A DNA stretch of 64,000 nucleotides from Microbulbifer rhizosphaerae (lineage in GTDB: Bacteria; Pseudomonadota; Gammaproteobacteria; Pseudomonadales; Cellvibrionaceae), in contig NZ_JACHWZ010000001.1 in assembly GCF_014191725.1 (NCBI RefSeq), forward strand, positions 372,001 through 436,000. The letters are read 5' to 3'. The translations under genes and the position numbers were made by a program. The first letter of the stretch is position 1. Each line of letters opens with the position of its first letter. Of the stretch, positions 26,823 through 36,049 are shown piece after piece. Under the pieces are notes generated by a model. It had not been told where the DNA came from, made no database searches, and saw only the letters and a list, made by a program, of their open reading frames with translations.

Positions 26823-28846
26823 TTTGCCGGGAGGCTCCTGCCGGCAATCAACAGGTTGCGCCGCAGGTAGCGCTGCAATTCCTCTGAAATTTCCTTCTGT
26901 CGTTGCCCGCCGAGATGCCGCGCGAGAAAGGTCTCCGTCAGGTAAAAATGCGCCTCCCGCGCCAGCGGGTTGCGGAAGTTGTGGCCTTCGTTCCCATCCA
27001 GCAGAAAACTGATGTCGTTCCCGTCGCCCTGCAGTTGCGCAACAAATCCCTTCACCCGTCGCTGATCCACCCGCCGGTCGCGGCCGCCGGCGATCACCAA
27101 CAGCGGGCTTTTAATGGCTCCGGCGTGGGTGGCGGGCATGCGCGCGCGCATTTTTTTGACGAAGTGCGGATCGTCCAGGTCTCCCGCCAGTTCACCGAGA
27201 GACTGCGACCAGCGCAGGCCGTTGGCGCGCAGGTCGAAATGTTTGCTGTAGTCGCGCAGGCTACTGACCAGATCCACCGACGGTGACGAGGCCACACCGG
27301 CGCGGAAGCGTTCGGGCGTGAAAGTGAGGCCGGTGAACGCGGAGAAGCCGCCGAAAGAGTGGCCGACGATGGCCTGCTTTTGCGCATCGCCGATGCCGTT
27401 GGCGAGCAGCGTGTCGAGCCCGTCGAGAATATCCTGCTGCACCCGCCCTTTGCCGAATTCGCCCCTGCCGGCCAGGGCGAAATCGCGGCTGTAGCCGGTG
27501 GAGGCGCGGAAATTCGGTTCGTAGACGATATAGCCGCGGTTGGCGAGAAACTGGGTGTAACACTCCGGCCCGGAATCCACCCGGTTCCAGGGGCCGCCGT
27601 GGGGGCGGGCGATGATCGGTGTGCGGCTCAGGTCGCGGCCGCGCGGCAGGGTGACGTAGGCGTGAATGGGAAGGCCGTCCGAGGCGGTGAAGGTGAAGGG
27701 AATTTTTGCGGATAGCTGGCGTTCATTCTCAATGGTATTTTCGCTGTGGAATTCTTCGAGTATCCGCTCAGGTTTATGGCTTCCGGCACGCAGTAAAAAG
27801 TAGCGCGGGTGGTGGTAGTCGGAGCGCTCTTCGCGGACCAGCCAGTTGCCCATGGCACTATGGGCCTCGATCACCAGGTCGCTGCCGGCCAATGCGTGGT
27901 TCAGCTCGCGCACCCGCTGCTGGGCCCGGCCGAGACCGTAGTTGTGCCGGTAGTTGCTGCGGTAACTGGTGATCAGCGGGGTCCACCCATCGCGGGCGAT
28001 CTGCACTGCGTCGAGACTGGCGATATCCAGCGGGTCCCGGTGCAGTTCGGTCACTTTTCCGGTATTGCTGTCCAGTTGCAAGAGGCGGCGGTACTGGTCC
28101 CTGTTCTGGTCATTGCCGTCGCTTAACAGCAATAGTTTGTCGCCGCGCAATCCCAGCAGCGCACAGGCGTCGAGAAAGTCGCAGTGGAAAACCTCGTGCT
28201 TTTCATCGCCCTCCAGTTCGAAGATAACCTGCCGGTCGCCCTGCGCCAGGCGCAGGAAGCGGATGCCGGATTGATCTGTCAGCAGGTCGCGCACCGGCTC
28301 CCGCGTGTGCAGCAGGCGGGTGCGCTCGCCGTTTTCGTTCAGGCGGTACAGGTTATAGCCGCCGCCGTCGTCCGGCAGGGACACAAACACAGCGGCGGCG
28401 GAGTTCGGGTCCACGCCGAGAAAACTCTCTTCTTTTTCTTCGTCCAGCCGTATCAGCAGGTGCGGCCGCCCGTTGTCGGCGGGCACTGCGGCCAGCCCGT
28501 CTTCAGTTTCCAGGAAGAGCCGGCGGCTGTCTCCGGACCAATACAGGTCGCGGACCGTTTTGCTGCGAAAGCGCTGCCGCTGTTTGCCACTTTGCAGGTC
28601 CAGCACACGTATGGCGAAATCGTCTCCCTCGCGAATGATAAAAGTCGCACTGCGTTCATCCGGAGACAGGCGAATGGGCCCGACTTTTGGCTGTGCGAGA
28701 AAGAATTCCCGCGGCAGCAGTTCGGCCGGGGTTTGGGATTCACTGCTCGCCACTGCGGCCTGCAGTGATTGCGGGAGCGGCGGACGTGTGGCCCCGGCGG
28801 CTGCGGCCCAGAGGAGGGCGGCGGTGACAATGCCCGTGCGTATCAT
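26816..28846 (-). CDS. S9 family prolyl oligopeptidase-like serine peptidase, exported
   Basis: A 676-aa protein with a short signal-like N-terminus (MIRTGIVTAALLWAAAAGATRP), an N-terminal beta-propeller-type region and a C-terminal alpha/beta-hydrolase peptidase domain. The triad is visible: serine in VGHSFGGFSA, aspartate in VIAGGRDRRVD and histidine in DGNEGHNF. HGGPWNRVDSG is the oxyanion region of acylaminoacyl/dipeptidyl peptidases. The start overlaps the permease stop by four bases (ATGA), so it is translationally coupled to the ABC transporter. The frame is open for 118 codons further upstream, but that part lies inside the permease gene. Confidence 0.9.
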   Translation of the reverse strand: MIRTGIVTAALLWAAAAGATRPPLPQSLQAAVASSESQTPAELLPREFFLAQPKVGPIRLSPDERSATFIIREGDDFAIRVLDLQSGKQRQRFRSKTVRDLYWSGDSRRLFLETEDGLAAVPADNGRPHLLIRLDEEKEESFLGVDPNSAAAVFVSLPDDGGGYNLYRLNENGERTRLLHTREPVRDLLTDQSGIRFLRLAQGDRQVIFELEGDEKHEVFHCDFLDACALLGLRGDKLLLLSDGNDQNRDQYRRLLQLDSNTGKVTELHRDPLDIASLDAVQIARDGWTPLITSYRSNYRHNYGLGRAQQRVRELNHALAGSDLVIEAHSAMGNWLVREERSDYHHPRYFLLRAGSHKPERILEEFHSENTIENERQLSAKIPFTFTASDGLPIHAYVTLPRGRDLSRTPIIARPHGGPWNRVDSGPECYTQFLANRGYIVYEPNFRASTGYSRDFALAGRGEFGKGRVQQDILDGLDTLLANGIGDAQKQAIVGHSFGGFSAFTGLTFTPERFRAGVASSPSVDLVSSLRDYSKHFDLRANGLRWSQSLGELAGDLDDPHFVKKMRARMPATHAGAIKSPLLVIAGGRDRRVDQRRVKGFVAQLQGDGNDISFLLDGNEGHNFRNPLAREAHFYLTETFLARHLGGQRQKEISEELQRYLRRNLLIAGRSLPANL

Positions 28847-30711
28847 GCCGGCTGCGCCTCGCCTGCGGCGTCCGCCTTGAACACTGTACCCCCGGCCTGG
28901 CGCCGGTCGGTTAAAAACAGGAAGCTCAGCAGGCCCGGCAGTCCGGTGAAGGCATTGCACAGTATCCAGCCGGCGCGACCGCGTTTGGACAGTGATGTGT
29001 GCCGGGAGAGCAGGGCGGTAGCCAGCGCGCACAGCAGCGCAGTCATCAGCATGGCGCCGCGCACGCCGCCGGGCAGCGGTCGCGACAGCAGTCTGCGCAG
29101 TGAGACTGAGTCCTCGGCGTGGGGCTCGATGGCCGACCAGGTCGCTTTGCCGAGATAGGCGAACAGGGGCGAGATAAGGTACTGCTTGTAGGTAAACCAC
29201 GTGGGGTAAACCGGGTCCAGGTCCCGGCGGGCGACCATGCAGAAGCTTCCTTCCGCCAATGGCAGCAGGCCGCTGACCAGCAGCGCCGGGTCCCAGCCCT
29301 CGCGGCGGGAGGTGCCGTAGAAGAAGGTCAGGGCAAATCCATCGGCCAGTTCCGCGATATGGACCCAGTGGAGGTTGTCGAGGCCGCGCGGCAGCGGCAC
29401 CACCGCCTCGGGCTGCAGCAATCCCTGCCCGTTGCGCGCCGCGTAAGCGTCAAAAAAATACAACCCGCGATCACTGAGCACTGCGGCTGTTTTCCCCTCC
29501 AGCAGCAGGCCGCTGCGGTATTCCTCATCGCCTTGCAGAGAGTGGCGCAACGCCAGGCGCCGGTTGTCGAAGTCGGCGCTATAGAGAGCGCGGCGCGTAA
29601 CCAGGCTGGTATCGTCGACGGTCAGGGGAATTTCACCAAAGTATTCCGCTGTCGGCAGGCCGGCCGCGGACGGGTAGACAGCGCCACTGATTCCCATCCA
29701 GCCGCTGTCCGCGCCGCTGCGGCTGTTGATGCCCTTGAACAGCATCCGATCGTGGCTGAAGTGCCACTCGATGCTGCGTTCCCTGTCGATCAGAATATTG
29801 CCGTGGTCGGCAAAAGGCAGTTGCTGGGCAAAGGGCAGGTGGTTCCAGGCGGGGCGTATCCCGTGAATTTCGGCAATCCCGAGTTCCCGTTTCAACATCG
29901 GCTCGGCGCTGTCGGCAAAGGCGTATTGCATGGCCGCCGCGGCGCTCGCCATCGATCTGAAGCCGGCTCGCGTATCGGGGGCGGGATTGTAGTTGGGGTG
30001 CTGATTGATCGCCATCAGGCCCATCTGGTAGCCGAGGGAGATAGAGACATGCAGTACGCAGTAGAGACCCCACTGTACTGCCAGCGCCGTGGGCAGCAGT
30101 GTGGCCAGGGATCTGGGGTGGGCCTGTCGGTCCGGCTTGAAGGCGCAGCGGTTCAGCCACAGCAGCAGGCCGATCACCGCCAGCTGTGGCAGGAAAATCC
30201 ATAGCCCCGCTTCCCGGGTCATAAACAGCGTCGGCAGTGCCAGCACAAACAGGGCGGCGCGGGAGGAACTCAGCAGGATAAAAGTGCCGCACAGGTAGCA
30301 GGCGAATACCAACCCGAACAGGTACAGCGGCAGCAGGTAGAAACGCAGATCCATAGTCAGGGCGCTGCCGAGATCCATACCCAGTATTACCAGGTAAAGC
30401 GGCGCGGCAATGACACCGAGAACCAGCAGGGCCGCGGCACCGACCAGCGACAGCCAGATGCGCGCGGGGGCCAGCGGGCGGTGTACCAGAAATGCCCATT
30501 GGCTGTCCCGCCGGTAGCCGCCGACCTGCAACAGGCCGAAGATAAGCCCAAGCAGCGCGTAGAGAATGGCCCCGCTGAAGGCGATGGCGACGTCGGATGC
30601 GCGCAGGGAGCCGCCGATATACAAGTTGCCGAGCAGCAGCAGGTGCAGCGCCGCCATACCCAGCGCCCATTTGCGAAAGCGCAGGCATTCGCATTTGATC
30701 AGAGCCCACAT
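28843..30711 (-). CDS. ABC-2 type transporter, membrane subunit
   Basis: A 622-aa inner membrane protein. About six hydrophobic helices fill the first 200 residues (for example ALHLLLLGNLYIGG, AFSGAILYALLGLIFGLLQV, WLSLVGAAALLVLGVIAAPL). A long extracytoplasmic segment of about 300 residues follows, then two more helices near the end (GVRGAMLMTALLCALATALL and GWILCNAFTGLPGLLSFLFL). It lies 17 bases after the ATPase gene and overlaps the peptidase gene. The substrate is unknown. The large external domain is unlike simple drug exporters. Confidence 0.8.
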   Translation of the reverse strand: MWALIKCECLRFRKWALGMAALHLLLLGNLYIGGSLRASDVAIAFSGAILYALLGLIFGLLQVGGYRRDSQWAFLVHRPLAPARIWLSLVGAAALLVLGVIAAPLYLVILGMDLGSALTMDLRFYLLPLYLFGLVFACYLCGTFILLSSSRAALFVLALPTLFMTREAGLWIFLPQLAVIGLLLWLNRCAFKPDRQAHPRSLATLLPTALAVQWGLYCVLHVSISLGYQMGLMAINQHPNYNPAPDTRAGFRSMASAAAAMQYAFADSAEPMLKRELGIAEIHGIRPAWNHLPFAQQLPFADHGNILIDRERSIEWHFSHDRMLFKGINSRSGADSGWMGISGAVYPSAAGLPTAEYFGEIPLTVDDTSLVTRRALYSADFDNRRLALRHSLQGDEEYRSGLLLEGKTAAVLSDRGLYFFDAYAARNGQGLLQPEAVVPLPRGLDNLHWVHIAELADGFALTFFYGTSRREGWDPALLVSGLLPLAEGSFCMVARRDLDPVYPTWFTYKQYLISPLFAYLGKATWSAIEPHAEDSVSLRRLLSRPLPGGVRGAMLMTALLCALATALLSRHTSLSKRGRAGWILCNAFTGLPGLLSFLFLTDRRQAGGTVFKADAAGEAQPA

Positions 30712-30728
30712 AGTATTTCCTCCCTGGG

Positions 30729-31640
30729 TTAGCGCGCGTTGCGATCCGGTGTCCGGTGGTTTTTGGCCAGGTAGCCGATGATCGCCTGGTCCAGGCTGAC
30801 CGCCTGTCTGCTGTGCACCCTGGCGCCGCGCTCCCGCAAAAACTGCTGCAGGTGCTCGCCGGCGTCTATCACCATCAGGTGGTGTTGATCGTCGATGCGA
30901 CGGGCCTGCAGTAGGCCGGGAATTTCGTCGTTGGCGGGGCGGTTGCCGGGGAGGTCCACTATCCAGTAGCCGACCCGTGCGCGGAATTCATCCGGCGGCG
31001 ACATGGAGCGCAGCTGGCCCCGCTCCATAATCAGCAGGTTGTCCGCGACCCTCTCTATCTCTTCCATCTGGTGCGAACAGTAAATAATCGTGCCGCCTTG
31101 CTCGGCCCCGATAAACATCAGCGCTTCCAGAAAGGCGCGTTTGGCGATCACGTCCAAGCCGAGGGTGGGCTCGTCCAAAATCAGCAGTTCGGGACTTTGC
31201 GCCAGTGCCAGGGAGAGGTTGAAGCCTGCGCGTTCGCCGCGGGACAACTCGCCCACACGCTGGTCCGGGTGGACATCGAAGTTGCCGAGCACTTCCCGAT
31301 AGATGTCTTCCCGCCACTGCGGGTAGAGCCTCTGCTGCATCGCCTTGACCGCCTCGACGCGCATCCAGTCGGGCAGGGTGTGCTCTTCGTTGACGAAGCC
31401 AATGCGCCCGCGCAGTTCCGGGGTAAGGGCCCCGCTGTCACGACCGAGAATCTGCGAGCGGCCGCTACTGGGTTGGGCCAACCCCAGGAGCAGGCGAAAC
31501 AGCGTGGACTTGCCGGCGCCGTTGCTGCCGACGATGGCGTGAATGCCACCGCGGGGAATTTCCACGGTCAGCCGGTTCAGCGCCCGCTTGCGCCCGTAGT
31601 GCTTGCTGAGGTTGTCGGTGGCTATTGCAAGATCATTCAT
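30729..31640 (-). CDS. ABC transporter ATP-binding protein
   Basis: A 303-aa cytoplasmic ATPase. Walker A is GSNGAGKST, the ABC signature is LSRGERAGFNLSLAL, Walker B is LLILDEPTLGLD and the H-loop is in YCSHQMEEIERVA. The C-terminal 90 residues (from GYWIVDLPG) are an extra domain, as in YtrB/CcmA-like exporters. The start MNDLAIATDN has AAGGAGTG upstream and overlaps the GntR stop region by eight bases. It energises the permease encoded next. Confidence 0.93.
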   Translation of the reverse strand: MNDLAIATDNLSKHYGRKRALNRLTVEIPRGGIHAIVGSNGAGKSTLFRLLLGLAQPSSGRSQILGRDSGALTPELRGRIGFVNEEHTLPDWMRVEAVKAMQQRLYPQWREDIYREVLGNFDVHPDQRVGELSRGERAGFNLSLALAQSPELLILDEPTLGLDVIAKRAFLEALMFIGAEQGGTIIYCSHQMEEIERVADNLLIMERGQLRSMSPPDEFRARVGYWIVDLPGNRPANDEIPGLLQARRIDDQHHLMVIDAGEHLQQFLRERGARVHSRQAVSLDQAIIGYLAKNHRTPDRNAR

Positions 31641-32055
31641 TGCCGGCACTCCTTGCACTGCGTATGTCGAGTGCCCTCAGGTCGCGCTCCAGGCGCTGCA
31701 GCAGTTCGTCGGGATCGTAATCCAGGCCGATCACCTGATTGATGAACTGTTGAACGGCTTCGTTCAGCCGCCGCTCCCGCTCCCGGTCACTGAACAGCTT
31801 GCGTGGCTTGGAAACGAACAGCCCCAGCCCGGGGCGCGATTCCAGCCAGCCCTGGGCGGTGAGTTCGTTGTAGGCCTTGGCTACGGTATTGGTGTTTACT
31901 GTCAGCTGCATGGCCAGGCCGCGCACGCTGGGCAGTTTGGTGCCCGGTTCCAGTTCACCGGTGGCTATCTGCAGGCGGATGCTGTCGACTATCTGGCGGA
32001 AAATGGGGCGCGAGTCGCCAGTGCTGATCTGTATCAAGGGGGCTCTCCGTTCCAT
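31633..32055 (-). CDS. GntR-family transcriptional regulator, YtrA type
   Basis: A 140-aa repressor-type protein with an N-terminal winged HTH (RPIFRQIVDSIRLQIATGEL, then GTKLPSVRGLAMQLTVNTNTVAKAYNEL) and a short C-terminal dimerisation tail, which is the YtrA subfamily layout. YtrA genes commonly lead operons of ABC-2 exporters that respond to cell-envelope stress or peptide antibiotics. Here it is first in a four-gene operon with an ATPase, a permease and an S9 peptidase. The start MERRAPLIQI is chosen because it begins the domain. A dyad lies 4-25 bases upstream. Confidence 0.9.
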   Translation of the reverse strand: MERRAPLIQISTGDSRPIFRQIVDSIRLQIATGELEPGTKLPSVRGLAMQLTVNTNTVAKAYNELTAQGWLESRPGLGLFVSKPRKLFSDRERERRLNEAVQQFINQVIGLDYDPDELLQRLERDLRALDIRSARSAGNE

Positions 32056-32058
32056 GTG

Positions 32059-32080
32059 TACTGTGTGTGGTGGTACAGTA
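32059..32080. promoter_or_regulatory. Candidate operator of the GntR/YtrA regulator
   Basis: TACTGT-N10-ACAGTA, a 6-bp inverted repeat immediately upstream of the regulator's start codon, suited to autorepression. Confidence 0.5.
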
Positions 32081-32190
32081 GGGGCGAGAGAGTTGTCTGT
32101 CAACCGCTGTTGGTTGGTGGCTGTGCATTTCACGCCAACCGTCAATCTGCTAGTATCGCGGGCTCCCTCATTTTCGGACCGCTGGTCGCG

Positions 32191-32802
32191 ATGCAAGTAA
32201 AAATCTGCGGCATCACCAATATCGAAGACGCGACTGCAGCGGTGGCCGCCGGTGCCGATGCGCTGGGGTTGGTGTTTTACTCGGCCAGCCCGCGTTGTAT
32301 CGACGGGTCGCGGGCGGCCGCCATCGCCGCGGCGGTATCGCCCTTCGTCACTCTCACAGGTTTGTTTGTGAATGCCACGGCGGCGGAGATTGAACAGGTG
32401 TTGGCGGAGGTGCCGCTCAACCTGCTGCAGTTCCACGGCGATGAGAGCGCCGAATATTGCGAGCAGTTCCGGCGCCCCTATATCAAGGCGCTGCGCATGA
32501 AAGACGGCCTGGATGTGCTCGCGGCCATGGCGGCGCACCCGAAAGCGCGGGGATTTCTGCTCGACGCCTACCGCCCGGGAGTGCCCGGCGGCACCGGTGA
32601 AACCTTCGACTGGCAGCGGGTGCCCCAAGACAGCGGGCGCGAAGTCATACTCGCCGGCGGCCTGACGCCGGACAATGTGGCCGCGGCCATCGCCGCGGCG
32701 CGGCCGCAGGCGGTGGACGTCAGCGGCGGCGTGGAGGCGACGCCGGGGCGCAAGGACCATAACAAGGTCAGGGAATTTGTTCAGGCGGCCAAAGGCCGGT
32801 GA
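32191..32802 (+). CDS. trpF: Phosphoribosylanthranilate isomerase
   Basis: A 203-aa TIM-barrel enzyme of tryptophan synthesis (Amadori rearrangement of phosphoribosylanthranilate). The opening MQVKICGITNIEDA carries the catalytic cysteine, LLDAY the catalytic aspartate, and ILAGGLTPDNV and VDVSGGVE the phosphate-binding loops. The upstream in-frame extension covers the divergent GntR promoter and is rejected. trpB follows 38 bases later, and then trpA. Confidence 0.96.
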   Translation: MQVKICGITNIEDATAAVAAGADALGLVFYSASPRCIDGSRAAAIAAAVSPFVTLTGLFVNATAAEIEQVLAEVPLNLLQFHGDESAEYCEQFRRPYIKALRMKDGLDVLAAMAAHPKARGFLLDAYRPGVPGGTGETFDWQRVPQDSGREVILAGGLTPDNVAAAIAAARPQAVDVSGGVEATPGRKDHNKVREFVQAAKGR

Positions 32803-32840
32803 TAAGTGGTTAGTGATCAGTGGGAAATGGAGTCTTTAAA

Positions 32841-34058
32841 GTGAGTGATTCAGACGTGGTGGATTTTTCAGCTTATCCGGATGCCGGCGGGCACTTCGGT
32901 CCCTACGGCGGCCGCTTTGTGTCGGAGACGCTGATCAGCGCGCTGGACGAATTGCAGGCGATGTACTCTAGCCTGAAAGACGATCCGGAATTCCAGGCCG
33001 CCTTCGACTACGATCTCGCCCACTATGTGGGCCGCCCCTCGCCGCTGTACCTGGCTGAGCGGCTGACGGCGCAGGCCGGCGGCGCGCGCATCTGGCTCAA
33101 GCGCGAGGACCTGAATCACACCGGCGCGCACAAGGTAAACAACACCGTGGGCCAGGCGCTGCTGGCCAAGCGCAGCGGCAAGAGCCGCGTGATCGCCGAG
33201 ACCGGTGCCGGCCAGCACGGCGTCGCCACCGCCACCGTGGCCGCGCGCCTGGGATTGAAATGCGCGGTGTACATGGGCGCGGAGGACGTCAAGCGCCAAT
33301 CCCCCAATGTCTACCGCATGAAATTGCTCGGTGCGGAAGTGATTCCGGTGGAATCCGGTTCCAAGACCCTGAAGGATGCCATGAACGAGGCCATGCGCGA
33401 TTGGGTCACGAACGTGGACGACACCTTCTACATCATCGGCACCGTTGCCGGCCCCCACCCCTATCCGCAACTGGTACGGGATTTCAACTCGGTGATCGGC
33501 CGCGAGGCGCGCCGCCAGAGCCTGGAGGAATTCGGTCGTCTGCCGGACGCCCTGGTAGCCTGTGTCGGCGGCGGCTCCAACGCCATCGGCCTGTTCCATC
33601 CCTTCCTGAACGACAGTGAAGTGAAAATGTACGGCGTGGAAGCGGGCGGCGAGGGCCTGGCCACCGGCCGCCACGCGGCGCCGCTGAACGAGGGCGTGCC
33701 GGGCATACTGCACGGCAATCGCACCTACCTGATGGAGGATGAGGACGGCCAGATTATCGAGACCCACTCGGTTTCCGCGGGTCTCGACTACCCGGGGGTG
33801 GGCCCGGAGCACGCCTGGCTGAAGGATATCGGCCGCGTGGAATACGTGACCGCGGACGACAGCGAGGCCCTGGACGCCTTCCGCAAACTCACCCGAACCG
33901 AGGGCATCCTGCCGGCGCTGGAGTCCAGCCACGCGGTGGCCTACGCGCTGAAGCTGGCGGCCACCATGACGCCGGAGCAGAACATCGTGGTCAACCTGTC
34001 TGGCCGCGGCGACAAGGATATTTTTACCGTAGCCGCCATCGACGGCATCAAGGTGTAG
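32841..34058 (+). CDS. trpB: Tryptophan synthase beta chain
   Basis: A 405-aa PLP enzyme that joins indole and serine to form tryptophan. The PLP lysine is Lys98 in [10 protein letters not shown], and the phosphate loop [10 protein letters not shown] is present, as is [13 protein letters not shown]. The start is GTG at 32841, with GGAG eight bases ahead; an earlier GTG at 32820 is possible. The stop codon TAG belongs to a family-1 repeat unit, which also fills the 39-base spacer before trpA. Confidence 0.97.
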   Translation: MSDSDVVDFSAYPDAGGHFGPYGGRFVSETLISALDELQAMYSSLKDDPEFQAAFDYDLAHYVGRPSPLYLAERLTAQAGGARIWLKREDLNHTGAHKVNNTVGQALLAKRSGKSRVIAETGAGQHGVATATVAARLGLKCAVYMGAEDVKRQSPNVYRMKLLGAEVIPVESGSKTLKDAMNEAMRDWVTNVDDTFYIIGTVAGPHPYPQLVRDFNSVIGREARRQSLEEFGRLPDALVACVGGGSNAIGLFHPFLNDSEVKMYGVEAGGEGLATGRHAAPLNEGVPGILHGNRTYLMEDEDGQIIETHSVSAGLDYPGVGPEHAWLKDIGRVEYVTADDSEALDAFRKLTRTEGILPALESSHAVAYALKLAATMTPEQNIVVNLSGRGDKDIFTVAAIDGIKV

Positions 34059-34081
34059 GAGCGGCCGCTGGCCGCGATCGG
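34054..34081. repeat. REP-like unit, family 1, carrying the trpB stop codon
   Basis: TGTAGGAGCGGCCGCTGGCC then GCGATCGG. The TAG at 34056-34058 ends trpB. The unit lies within the trpBA mRNA. Confidence 0.88.
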
Positions 34082-34097
34082 AATTGGAATAAAACTC

Positions 34098-34907
34098 GTG
34101 ACAAAAGAAAACAGAATCGACCGCCGCTTCGCCCAACTGCGCGCCGAGGGCCGCAAGGCGCTGGTGACCTATATCGTCGCCGGCGACGGCGGCCTGGGAA
34201 ACACCGTGCCGATGATGCACCAGTTGGTGGAGGCCGGTTCCGACCTGATTGAGCTGGGTGTGCCTTTCTCCGACCCCATGGCCGAGGGGCCGGTGATCCA
34301 AAAGGGCCACGAGCGGGCCCTCGAACACAAGTCATCCCTGCGCAAATGCCTGGAGCTGGTGAAGGAATTCCGCCGGGAGGACGGGGAGACCCCGGTAATC
34401 CTGATGGGGTACGCCAACCCCATTGAAAAAATGGGCGCGGAGCAGTTTGCCGATGCGGCCCGGGATGCCGGTGTGGACGGCGCGCTCACCGTGGACCTGC
34501 CGGCGGAAGAGGCGGGGCCATTGAATCAGCTGCTGGGCGAGCGCGGCCTGCGCAATATTTTCCTGCTCACGCCGACCACCAGCGAAGAGCGCATCGGAGC
34601 GATCACCCGGTTGGCCAGCGGCTTTGTCTACTATGTTTCCCTGAAGGGAGTCACGGGGGCCGGGCACCTGGACCTGGATTCGGTGCGCGACAACCTGGCG
34701 CGCATCCGCCGCCACACCGACCTGCCGCTGTGCGTGGGTTTCGGTATCAAGGACGGCGCCTCCGCCCGGGCGGTGAGCGAACCTGGCGACGGTGCGGTTG
34801 TGGGCAGCGTACTGGTATCCACCATCGGCGAGGCGCGGGATGCCGCCGAAGCCAAAGGCAAAATCACATCGCTGGTCGGCGAAATGCGCGCGGCACTGGA
34901 TGCATAA
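34098..34907 (+). CDS. trpA: Tryptophan synthase alpha chain, with Glu in place of catalytic Asp60
   Basis: A 269-aa TIM-barrel subunit that cleaves indole-3-glycerol phosphate and channels indole to TrpB. The catalytic glutamate (E. coli Glu49) is Glu52 in LIELGVPFSDP. The second catalytic residue, Asp60 of E. coli in LADGP, is replaced by Glu63 (MAEGP). The phosphate site VSLKGVTGAG and GFGIKDG are normal. It starts with GTG, 39 bases after trpB across a repeat unit, with only a weak GGA ribosome site. Residues Glu49 and Asp60 as catalytic are established for E. coli; reduced or altered activity here is inference. Confidence 0.95.
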   Translation: MTKENRIDRRFAQLRAEGRKALVTYIVAGDGGLGNTVPMMHQLVEAGSDLIELGVPFSDPMAEGPVIQKGHERALEHKSSLRKCLELVKEFRREDGETPVILMGYANPIEKMGAEQFADAARDAGVDGALTVDLPAEEAGPLNQLLGERGLRNIFLLTPTTSEERIGAITRLASGFVYYVSLKGVTGAGHLDLDSVRDNLARIRRHTDLPLCVGFGIKDGASARAVSEPGDGAVVGSVLVSTIGEARDAAEAKGKITSLVGEMRAALDA

Positions 34908-35071
34908 CCCGGTGCGCATGGCGCACCTACCTGAATGACGGAGTGGCCAGAAAGCCCGGTGCTGCGACTGATCTGGCCAAGTCTGCCGTTTCGCTTAGTG
35001 TTTTAATTCTCAGCCTGAAAAATACCGGCTGGTAGAATAGCGCCGGCCTGGAAAAACCATCGGAAGACGAG

Positions 35072-35926
35072 ATGAGCTGGTTAGAAAAAATTGTCCCCGC
35101 AGTAATCCGCACCGAGCGCCGCAAGGGCGCCAGCAAGGTTCCGGAGGGCGTGTGGAAAAAGTGCGTCAAGTGCGACGCCATGCTCTACCGCCCGGAGCTG
35201 GAGCGCAATCTGGATGTGTGCCCCAAGTGCGACCACCACTTCCGTATCGGCGCCCGCCGCCGCTTGGATATGTTCCTCGACGAAGAGGAGCGCGAGGAGC
35301 TGGCCACCGACGTGGTGCCGGTGGACCGCCTGAAATTCAAAGACGTAAAAAAATACAAGGACCGCCTCACCCAGGCGCAGAAGGCGACCGGGGAAAAGGA
35401 CGCATTGATTGCCATGCGCGGCACCCTGAAGGGCAAACCCCTGGTGGCGGTGGCCTTCGAGTTCGCGTTTCACGGTGGCTCCATGGGCTATGTGGTGGGT
35501 GAGCGCTTCACCCGTGCGGCCCAGCGCGCGCTGGATGAGGGTATCCCACTGGTGTGCTTTTCCGCTACCGGCGGCGCGCGCATGCAGGAGGCGCTGATCT
35601 CGCTGATGCAGATGGCCAAGACCTCCGCGGTGCTGGAGAAGCTGAAAATGGCCGGCGTGCCCTATATCTCCATCATGACCGACCCGGTGTACGGCGGCGT
35701 GTCCGCCTCCCTGGCCCTGCTGGGAGACATCAACGCCGCCGAGCCCGGCGCCCGCGCCGGTTTTGCCGGCCCCAATATCATCGAGCAGACCATCCGCCAG
35801 AAGCTGCCCAAGGGGTTCCAGCGCACTGAATTCCTGCTGGAGCACGGCGCCATCGATATGATCATTCCCCGCGCGGAGATGCGCAGAACGGTTGCGCGGT
35901 TGCTGGGCAAACTGAGCGGCGCCTGA
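35072..35926 (+). CDS. accD: Acetyl-CoA carboxylase carboxyltransferase, beta subunit
   Basis: A 284-aa subunit of the carboxyltransferase that makes malonyl-CoA. The N-terminal four-cysteine zinc ribbon is complete (Cys31, Cys34, Cys50, Cys53). The crotonase-fold part shows [21 protein letters not shown] and [17 protein letters not shown] -10-like TAGAAT lies at 35033-35038. accA is not in the window. The trpF-trpBA-accD-folC order follows the arrangement of many gammaproteobacteria. Confidence 0.97.
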   Translation: MSWLEKIVPAVIRTERRKGASKVPEGVWKKCVKCDAMLYRPELERNLDVCPKCDHHFRIGARRRLDMFLDEEEREELATDVVPVDRLKFKDVKKYKDRLTQAQKATGEKDALIAMRGTLKGKPLVAVAFEFAFHGGSMGYVVGERFTRAAQRALDEGIPLVCFSATGGARMQEALISLMQMAKTSAVLEKLKMAGVPYISIMTDPVYGGVSASLALLGDINAAEPGARAGFAGPNIIEQTIRQKLPKGFQRTEFLLEHGAIDMIIPRAEMRRTVARLLGKLSGA

Positions 35927-35942
35927 TTCAAATAGATCTCCC

Positions 35943-36032
35943 TGTAGGAGCGGCCGTTGGCCGCGATCAGTCTTTGATATAAACCACTACTGATCGCGGC
36001 CAATGGCGGATGGCCGCCCCGCCGCTCCTACA
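35943..36032. repeat. REP-like inverted pair, family 1, with an extended right arm
   Basis: Left TGTAGGAGCGGCCGTTGGCC; the right arm carries an extra GGCGGATGGCCGCCCC hairpin before GCCGCTCCTACA. It ends 17 bases before folC, so it is in the folC leader. Confidence 0.82.
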
Positions 36033-36049
36033 TAGTTACGATACCGACT

